Positions 6,574 through 10,755 of a DNA stretch of 10,755 bases are shown here, in pieces. The DNA comes from Bacteroidota bacterium. GTDB lineage: Bacteria; Bacteroidota; Ignavibacteria; SZUA-365. The notes beneath the pieces were generated by a model. The model had not been told where the DNA came from. It made no database searches and saw nothing but the letters and a program-made list of their open reading frames with translations. The DNA is taken from positions 1 through 10,755 of the forward strand of contig JAGTUW010000313.1 in assembly GCA_018224345.1 (NCBI GenBank), given 5' to 3'. Position numbers and translations under genes: made by a program. Every line of letters begins with the position of its first letter. The stretch's first letter is position 1.

Positions 6574-7452
6574 ATGCTTATCAGCATGACAGGTTTTGGA
6601 AACGCGACACTCTCCGGCGACGGAATGACAGTATCGGTGGAAATCCGTTCCGTCAACAGCCGTTTCTATGAATTTTCCGCACGTGTGCCCAAGCATATGC
6701 AGGTCAGAGAACTGGACCTGAAAGAAATGGTACGTGCCAGACTCAAGCGCGGCAAGATCAATCTGACCGTCAGTATTGACCGCCTCAACGGGGAGGCTGC
6801 GCCTGTCCATCTCGATCCGGGGGCGGCAAAGACCTACTATCGTCTGCTGACGGAACTGCGTGACGCCGTCGGGCTCAAGGATGCCGTTACCATGGATCAC
6901 CTTCTGCAATTCACGGACGTGTTTTCGACCGGCGAGCAGGAGGAACTCCCGGAAGAGGAATGGAAGCTCGTCGTCGCCGGACTCGAACAGTCGCTGCATG
7001 CGTTGTCCGAAATGCGCCGCAAAGAGGGAGAGGAGTTGTCACGTGATCTGACCGAACGCGTCGGGGTGATGAACGACAGCATCGACCGTATCGAGGAACT
7101 CTCGCATGGCCGATCAATGCTGCAGCGGGAAAAACTACGTGAGCGGTTGCGCTCTCTGCTGGTGGAGGAGAAAATCGATCCGGCACGTCTGGATATGGAA
7201 ATCGCACTGCTGGCCGACAAACTCGATATTACCGAGGAACTGGTGCGGTTTCGCAGCCACACGAAGTTTTTTATCGAAACATTGGCCTCCGATGTGTCCG
7301 AAGGGCGTAAACTCTCCTTTCTCCTGCAGGAAATGAATCGCGAAGCAAATACCATCAGTTCGAAAAGCTATGATGCCGATATCGCACATCTGGTGGTTGG
7401 TATCAAAGAAGAATTGGAACGCATTCGCGAACAGATACAGAACATCGAGTAG
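6574..7452 (+). CDS. yicC: YicC/YloC family endoribonuclease
   Basis: A 292-residue YicC-family protein, the usual family length (about 290). In E. coli, YicC is linked to endonucleolytic RNA decay, including of small RNAs; the exact targets here are unknown. The N-terminal domain begins MLISMTGFGNA, the family's hallmark opening, followed by VEIRSVNSRFYEF and RVPKHM. The middle is charged and helical (about 100-190). The C-terminal domain (about 205-292) carries RLDMEIALLADKLDITEE, RFRSHTKFF, GRKLSFLLQEMNREANTI and a closing REQIQNIE, all strongly typical. The ATG is fixed by the MTGFG alignment, although the ribosome-binding site (GGGTAG) is weak. It is the first gene of a tight run; gmk starts 6 bp after its stop, and the yicC-gmk pair recurs in many bacteria. 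The candidate promoter and palindrome lie just upstream. Confidence 0.95.
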   Translation: MLISMTGFGNATLSGDGMTVSVEIRSVNSRFYEFSARVPKHMQVRELDLKEMVRARLKRGKINLTVSIDRLNGEAAPVHLDPGAAKTYYRLLTELRDAVGLKDAVTMDHLLQFTDVFSTGEQEELPEEEWKLVVAGLEQSLHALSEMRRKEGEELSRDLTERVGVMNDSIDRIEELSHGRSMLQREKLRERLRSLLVEEKIDPARLDMEIALLADKLDITEELVRFRSHTKFFIETLASDVSEGRKLSFLLQEMNREANTISSKSYDADIAHLVVGIKEELERIREQIQNIE

Positions 7453-7458
7453 GTATCC

Positions 7459-8013
7459 ATGCTGTTCGTGCTATCCGCGCCGAGCGGTGCGGGCAAAACA
7501 ACTATCGCACGGAACATGCTCCGGCAATTTCCGTCTCTCCGCTTCTCGGTTTCCGCAACAACACGGGAAAAACGGCCGGGAGAAGAGGAGCACAAGGACT
7601 ATTACTTTCTCTCCCGGGAAGAGTTCGACCGGCGTATCGCGCAAGACGGACTCGTCGAGTGGGAGGAAATCTACGGAAACCTGTATGGGACACTCCGTGC
7701 GGAAGTCGAGCACGCACTCTCCGCTGGCTCCCATATGCTTCTCGATATCGATGTGAAAGGTGCCCTGTCAGTCAAAAAGCGGTATGGGGATGCCGCAGTT
7801 CTGATTTTTATCCGCCCCCCCGGGCTTGATGTGCTGCGCGGACGCCTCGAGGCACGCGGCACCGACAGCGGGGACGTTATCGACCGCCGCATCGAACGCG
7901 CCGCCTGGGAACTCGATCAGGCGCCGTCGTTCGATCATGTCGTACTGAACGATGATCTGTATCGCGCTGTTCAGGAAGTAGCTGATATTATTGAAACACG
8001 TATACGCAAGTAA
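7459..8013 (+). CDS. gmk: Guanylate kinase
   Basis: Phosphorylates GMP (and dGMP) to GDP with ATP, an essential step in guanine nucleotide supply. The 184 residues are at the short end of the normal range. Landmarks: the P-loop SAPSGAGKTT (6-15, K13), the GMP-binding region SATTREKRPGEEE (32-44, R36), DYYFLSREEF (47-56), EWEEIYGNLYGT (67-78), LLDIDVKGA (94-102), the lid RLEARGTDS (129-137) and FDHVVLNDDL (158-167). The start lies 6 bp after the yicC stop, so translation is probably coupled, and a TAGG at the yicC stop may act as a weak ribosome-binding site. A run of seven C at 7815-7821 encodes part of Arg-Pro-Pro; the frame is intact. Confidence 0.97.
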   Translation: MLFVLSAPSGAGKTTIARNMLRQFPSLRFSVSATTREKRPGEEEHKDYYFLSREEFDRRIAQDGLVEWEEIYGNLYGTLRAEVEHALSAGSHMLLDIDVKGALSVKKRYGDAAVLIFIRPPGLDVLRGRLEARGTDSGDVIDRRIERAAWELDQAPSFDHVVLNDDLYRAVQEVADIIETRIRK

Positions 8014-8051
8014 CAGACGAGTTTTTCACTTTCTTATAAAGGAGTTTTTCC

Positions 8052-8342
8052 ATGTCCCTTAATCCCCTTGATCTGTCGGTGATCGATACGCATGCCGAGA
8101 ATATCTACGAAGCCATCGTCGTGCTCTCGAATCGTGCGCGCCAGGTCAATGAAGAAATGAAGATTCGCTTGAATCAGGAATTGGAGATGTTTGTGCCGCG
8201 TTCGGACTCGGAAGAGGAAATCGAAATTAATCCAGAACAGATGCGCATAAGCATTGAATACGAAAAAATGTCGAAGCCCACACAACGCGCGGTGGACGAT
8301 CTTCTGACGGAACGCATTTCCTATCGTTACAAGGAAGACTGA
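8052..8342 (+). CDS. rpoZ: RNA polymerase omega subunit (Rpb6-like)
   Basis: Omega helps fold and hold the beta-prime subunit in RNA polymerase. This 96-residue protein has the short Bacteroidota/Chlorobiota form. It opens LNPLDLSVIDTHAENIYEAI, then VVLSNRARQVNEEMKIRL, an acidic insert (about 51-60, SDSEEEIEIN), and a conserved end KPTQRAVDDLLTERISYRY. The ATG has a strong AAAGGAG 7 nt upstream, the clearest ribosome-binding site in the operon. That fits a need for high expression relative to gmk, 38 bp upstream. Its place between gmk and coaBC is seen in many bacteria, where rpoZ travels with gmk. Confidence 0.93.
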   Translation: MSLNPLDLSVIDTHAENIYEAIVVLSNRARQVNEEMKIRLNQELEMFVPRSDSEEEIEINPEQMRISIEYEKMSKPTQRAVDDLLTERISYRYKED

Positions 8343-8361
8343 GAGCACCGGTCTGCCGGGT

Positions 8362-9579
8362 ATGGCTCTCCGCGGAAAACATATCGTCCTCGGCGTCACG
8401 GGCAGCATCGCCGCATATAAATCCGCTCTGCTCGTTCGTGAGCTGGTGAAAGAAGGCGCGGAAGTCCGTGTCGTTATGACACCGTCCGCCTGTGAATTCA
8501 TCACTCCGCTCACATTGGCAACGCTCAGTGGCGACGATGTTGTTCTGGACATGTTCCCTCAGGATCGTTCGAAGGGGACCTGGCACATCCATCTCGCTCT
8601 CTGGGCCGACCTGATGCTCATCGCCCCCGTATCTGCGAACACATTGGCGAAGCTTGCGCAGGGCATGGCTGACAACGCGCTTGCCTCGCTTGCACTCGCT
8701 GTCCGCTGTCCTCTGATGATCGCCCCGGCTATGGATACCGATATGTACGTGCATGCAGCAACGCAGCATAACCTCGGTGTGCTGCGCAACCGCGGCGTCC
8801 ACATCATCGAGCCGGAGAGCGGCGAACTGGCCAGCGGCCTGACGGGTCCCGGACGCTTGCCGGACCTGCCTGTACTCATGGACATTCTCCACAGGCATTT
8901 CGACGACACATCCGGTACGCTGACGGGTGTCTCGTTGCTGGTTACGGCGGGTCCGACACGCGAAGCCTTCGACCCTGTGCGCTACAGCGGTAATCACAGC
9001 TCCGGAAAAATGGGTTTCGCTATCGCGGGCGAAGCTGCCTGCCGTGGGGCTCGTGTGACGCTGGTCGCGGGTCCGGTGCATCTGTCTGCGCCGGCAGGCG
9101 TCGAACGCATCGATGTTGTCAGTGCGCAAGAGATGTACGATGCCGTCATGCAGCACGCGGAGACACAGGACATGTTTGTCATGAGTGCCGCCGTGGCGGA
9201 CTTCACTCCCGCAGAACCCGCCGACAGCAAAATCAAAAAAGACAGCACTACTGATGCAGGACTGACGCTTCGTTTGAAGCGGACGCCGGACATTCTCCGG
9301 ACTCTGGGTGAGCGGAGCCGGAACAGTGTACTTGTGGGTTTTGCTCTGGAGACAGACAACGAGCACGAGAATGCCCTCCGCAAACTCAAGGAGAAGCATG
9401 CACGGATGATCGTCCTCAACAATCCTCTGACCGAAGGAGCGGCATTCGGTGGCGACAGCAATATCGCTACTCTTCTGTTCGCCGACGGCCGGAGCGAGGA
9501 ACTTCCGTTGCTGAGCAAGAACGATCTTGCCGGCGTGATTCTCGACCGCATGCAGGTATTGCGAACGACGGGTGGGTGA
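8362..9579 (+). CDS. coaBC: Phosphopantothenoylcysteine synthetase/decarboxylase CoaBC
   Basis: A bifunctional enzyme of coenzyme A synthesis. The C-terminal CoaB half joins 4'-phosphopantothenate to cysteine using CTP; the N-terminal CoaC half decarboxylates the product with FMN. 405 residues, full length. CoaC half (about 5-180): GVTGSIAAYKS (11-21), catalytic His in TWHIHLALWADL (H75), SANTLAKLAQGMADN, APAMDTDMY (121-129) and GELASGLTGPGRLPD (154-168). CoaB half (about 188-400): VTAGPTREAFDPVRYSGN (194-211), HSSGKMG, SAAVADFTPAE (275-285), KIKKD (290-294) and VGFALET. Two positions differ from the E. coli enzyme: D125 where E. coli has Asn (PxMNxxMW motif), and S158 where E. coli has its active-site Cys. 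Comparable changes occur in other lineages, so loss of function is not implied. It starts 19 bp after rpoZ with only a weak ribosome-binding site, suggesting operon translation. Confidence 0.96.
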   Translation: MALRGKHIVLGVTGSIAAYKSALLVRELVKEGAEVRVVMTPSACEFITPLTLATLSGDDVVLDMFPQDRSKGTWHIHLALWADLMLIAPVSANTLAKLAQGMADNALASLALAVRCPLMIAPAMDTDMYVHAATQHNLGVLRNRGVHIIEPESGELASGLTGPGRLPDLPVLMDILHRHFDDTSGTLTGVSLLVTAGPTREAFDPVRYSGNHSSGKMGFAIAGEAACRGARVTLVAGPVHLSAPAGVERIDVVSAQEMYDAVMQHAETQDMFVMSAAVADFTPAEPADSKIKKDSTTDAGLTLRLKRTPDILRTLGERSRNSVLVGFALETDNEHENALRKLKEKHARMIVLNNPLTEGAAFGGDSNIATLLFADGRSEELPLLSKNDLAGVILDRMQVLRTTGG

Positions 9580-9585
9580 CCTGTT

Positions 9586-9626
9586 TTCCTGCCCGTTCCC
9601 TTCGTGGCACGCAGCAGAGGCGGGAA
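9586..9626 (+). terminator. Possible weak terminator after coaBC
   Basis: TTCCTGCC (9586-9593) pairs with GGCGGGAA (9619-9626) over 8 bp, with one G-T pair, 7 nt after the coaBC stop. The loop is long (25 nt) and only TTTG follows. The position between two transcription units supports it; the structure does so only modestly. Confidence 0.28.
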
Positions 9627-9683
9627 TTTGCTGACACCACGGCATGTCTTACGCCACCTGCACAGGGCGTTACACTGATGCCA

Positions 9684-9712
9684 TTGACAGGTACATTGCT
9701 CCTTCGTACTTT
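9684..9712 (+). promoter_or_regulatory. Promoter of the uracil-DNA glycosylase gene
   Basis: A perfect -35 TTGACA (9684-9689), a 17-bp spacer and TACTTT (9707-9712). It lies in the 225-bp gap after coaBC and about 90 bp before the first in-frame GTG of the UDG gene. This is the best sigma-70-like -35 in the window. It implies the UDG gene is transcribed separately from the coaBC operon. Confidence 0.5.
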
Positions 9713-9761
9713 ATCTTTTCATTCATGCAATTCCCGGCAGCGCGGCTGACCGCCACAAGGC

Positions 9762-9775
9762 GAGAGGTGACGATG
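9762..9775 (+). promoter_or_regulatory. Strong ribosome-binding site with out-of-frame ATG
   Basis: GAGAGGTGA (9762-9770), nearly the full anti-Shine-Dalgarno complement, is followed by ATG at 9773-9775. That ATG opens a 33-codon frame ending at 9874, which overlaps the UDG gene in another frame. In the UDG frame there is no ATG, GTG or TTG upstream of 9805 as far back as the promoter. This may be a leader ORF, a frameshifted true start or a sequence error. Confidence 0.45.
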
Positions 9776-9804
9776 AGATCGGGTTTATCAATCAGAATTT
9801 CCCA

Positions 9805-10527
9805 GTGGCTGTGTCAGAACTCTACCGGTATTTCAAACAACAGAAACAATTGCACGGCGACACCCTCTACATAGACGAGGAGGTGTTGCACAGGGCCGCG
9901 CTTGCGGCGCAGGGATTGACGGAAGTGTCCGGGGCTGTGACCGAAACCTGGAAAACCGCCGGAAGTCTATCGGAACTTGACGCAATGATTCGTGAGTGCA
10001 TGAATTGTGCTCTCGGTGAATCCCGCAACAACGTTGTCTTCGGTGTCGGCAATCCTGCTGCAGATATCGTCATTATCGGTGAGGCCCCCGGTGCGGAAGA
10101 AGACAAAAAAGGCGAGCCGTTCGTCGGTCGCGCCGGGCAACTTCTGAACAAGATTCTCGAAGCCGTGCAACTCAAGCGCGAGGATGTTTTTATCTGCAAC
10201 ATTCTCAAATGTCGCCCTCCCGGCAACCGGGATCCTCTTGCCTCCGAAGTCGAACAATGCGAACCATATCTGCACAAGCAACTGGCGCTGTTGCAACCGA
10301 AAATAATTCTGGCGCTCGGAAGAATCGCAGCGCAGACCCTGTTGCGGACAAATGCTTCCCTGACGACACTGCGCGCATCTGTGCATACCTATCAGGGCAT
10401 CCCCCTCATGGTTACCTATCACCCCGCTGCGCTGCTGCGTAATCCGAACTGGAAACGTCCTACCTGGGAAGACGTACAGAAATTCCGCGCGCTCTATGAC
10501 AACATTCGCGCACAGGATGGTTCCTGA
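9805..10527 (+). CDS. Uracil-DNA glycosylase, family 4 (UDGa-like, Fe-S)
   Basis: Removes uracil from DNA, starting base-excision repair. 240 residues from GTG at 9805; GTG at 9811 is an alternative. Landmarks: motif GEAPG (92-96), where the Glu points to family 4 rather than family 5; GEPFVGRAGQLLNKIL (103-118); NILKCRPPGNRDP (132-144); LALGRIAAQTLL (169-180); and motif HPAALLR (206-212) followed by KRPTWEDVQ. Four cysteines, C65, C68, C136 and C152, are spaced as expected for the 4Fe-4S cluster of this family. About 60 residues ahead of the catalytic domain (SELYRYFKQQKQLHG...) form a low-conservation N-terminal extension. The start is uncertain: no good ribosome-binding site precedes either GTG, while a strong one sits 35 nt upstream in front of an out-of-frame ATG. 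The upstream frame stays open and reads protein-like (DEIGFINQNFPVAVSEL). Confidence 0.93.
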   Translation: MAVSELYRYFKQQKQLHGDTLYIDEEVLHRAALAAQGLTEVSGAVTETWKTAGSLSELDAMIRECMNCALGESRNNVVFGVGNPAADIVIIGEAPGAEEDKKGEPFVGRAGQLLNKILEAVQLKREDVFICNILKCRPPGNRDPLASEVEQCEPYLHKQLALLQPKIILALGRIAAQTLLRTNASLTTLRASVHTYQGIPLMVTYHPAALLRNPNWKRPTWEDVQKFRALYDNIRAQDGS

Positions 10528-10562
10528 TCTGCGTAGAAGGTCACTAATTCAATGGACTTGCT

Positions 10563-10755
10563 GTGACACCTTCTGATTCACATAGTTCCCCCGGGAACGA
10601 TTTCCCGCACAACGTGCCACCAGCGGAAACACCTCCGGAAGAGGCGTCTGCGCAAAACAACGCGCCCGGCGATCCCTCTCCGGATACTGCTGCACAGGGC
10701 GATGCTGTGCGTCCCAAGGAAGGCCGCAGTGACACAGGCCGCAGTGACACAGGCC
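10563..10755 (+). CDS. Partial CDS: disordered N-terminus with GRSDT repeats
   Basis: An open plus-strand frame runs off the window end. It is bounded upstream by TAA at 10545-10547, and the only start between is GTG at 10563 (an ATG at 10552 is out of frame and stops at once). The 64 visible residues begin MTPSDSHSSPGNDFPHNVPP and are rich in Pro, Asp, Glu, Ser and Ala, with no hydrophobic segment. They end in a pentapeptide repeat, GRSDT twice. The composition says intrinsically disordered; the family cannot be named from this part. It starts 35 bp after the UDG stop and may be co-transcribed with it. The opposite strand is also open, but the continuing gene direction and in-frame repeat favour plus. 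Confidence 0.5.
   Translation, partial: MTPSDSHSSPGNDFPHNVPPAETPPEEASAQNNAPGDPSPDTAAQGDAVRPKEGRSDTGRSDTG
10722..10755 (+). repeat. 15-bp tandem repeat in coding sequence
   Basis: GGCCGCAGTGACACA is repeated perfectly at 10722-10736 and 10737-10751, and a third copy begins (GGCC) at the window edge. The unit is five codons long, so each copy adds Gly-Arg-Ser-Asp-Thr without changing frame. Total copy number cannot be seen. Confidence 0.85.

Noticed and set aside
7815..7821. Run of seven C in gmk as a phase-variation tract
   Set aside because: The frame is intact, gmk is essential and a C7 run at Arg-Pro-Pro codons is within chance; at most a slippage-prone spot.
8227..9645. Minus-strand open frame of 472 codons
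   Set aside because: Fully antisense to rpoZ and coaBC, which are complete and well-conserved genes; no recognisable motif.
9644..9874. 76-codon plus-strand frame before and into the UDG gene
   Set aside because: Its first ATG lies upstream of the UDG promoter and has no ribosome-binding site. Only the later ATG at 9773 merits attention, and it is reported separately.
10544..10750. Minus-strand 68-codon frame at the window end
   Set aside because: Its Ser/Gly/Pro-rich sequence mirrors the plus-strand disordered frame. The plus strand continues the direction of the preceding genes and keeps the repeat in frame.
1..10755. tRNA, rRNA, riboswitch, prophage, defence or toxin-antitoxin genes
   Set aside because: I looked on both strands and found no cloverleaf, conserved RNA motif, integrase, transposase or defence-gene signature beyond the GxxExxY protein.

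Overview
The window looks like a chromosomal housekeeping region of a bacterium from the Bacteroidota/Chlorobiota/Ignavibacteriota side of the FCB group. This rests on the short Rpb6-like omega subunit, a histidine kinase with an AHQLGTPLSSL-type H-box, a PAMDTDMY / LASGLTG-type CoaBC, and the order yicC-gmk-rpoZ-coaBC followed by a family 4 uracil-DNA glycosylase. GC looks to be in the mid-50s by eye (not counted). The assignment is inference from protein style; no 16S rRNA or tRNA gene is present.

Left part (6-6274), all on the minus strand. Reading in the direction of transcription it holds an orphan membrane histidine kinase, adenine deaminase (ade) with its own candidate promoter and a palindrome over the -10, a small GxxExxY-family protein, and full-length mutS. 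The GxxExxY gene sits between decayed repeats built from CACAAAG / CACCAAG words.

Divergent centre (6275-6573). This 299-bp intergenic region holds a gene-less inverted-repeat unit whose arms resemble the GxxExxY flanks, with a small hairpin in its middle. It is followed by a candidate yicC promoter and a perfect palindrome at the predicted transcription start.

Right part (6574-10755), all on the plus strand. yicC (endoribonuclease family), gmk (guanylate kinase), rpoZ (omega) and coaBC (coenzyme A synthesis) are packed with gaps of 6, 38 and 19 bp and probably form one operon. A 225-bp gap with a good TTGACA-N17-TACTTT promoter then precedes a family 4 uracil-DNA glycosylase, whose start is puzzling: the best ribosome-binding site feeds an ATG in the wrong frame. 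The window ends inside a new plus-strand gene for a Pro/Asp/Ser-rich, probably disordered N-terminus carrying an in-frame 15-bp tandem repeat.

Functionally the window mixes DNA repair (MutS, UDG), purine metabolism (adenine deaminase, guanylate kinase), transcription (omega), RNA turnover (YicC) and cofactor synthesis (CoaBC). I see no phage, CRISPR, toxin-antitoxin or defence island. The best candidates for something not well described are the repeat family around the GxxExxY gene with its empty copy, and the palindromes at the ade and yicC promoters.
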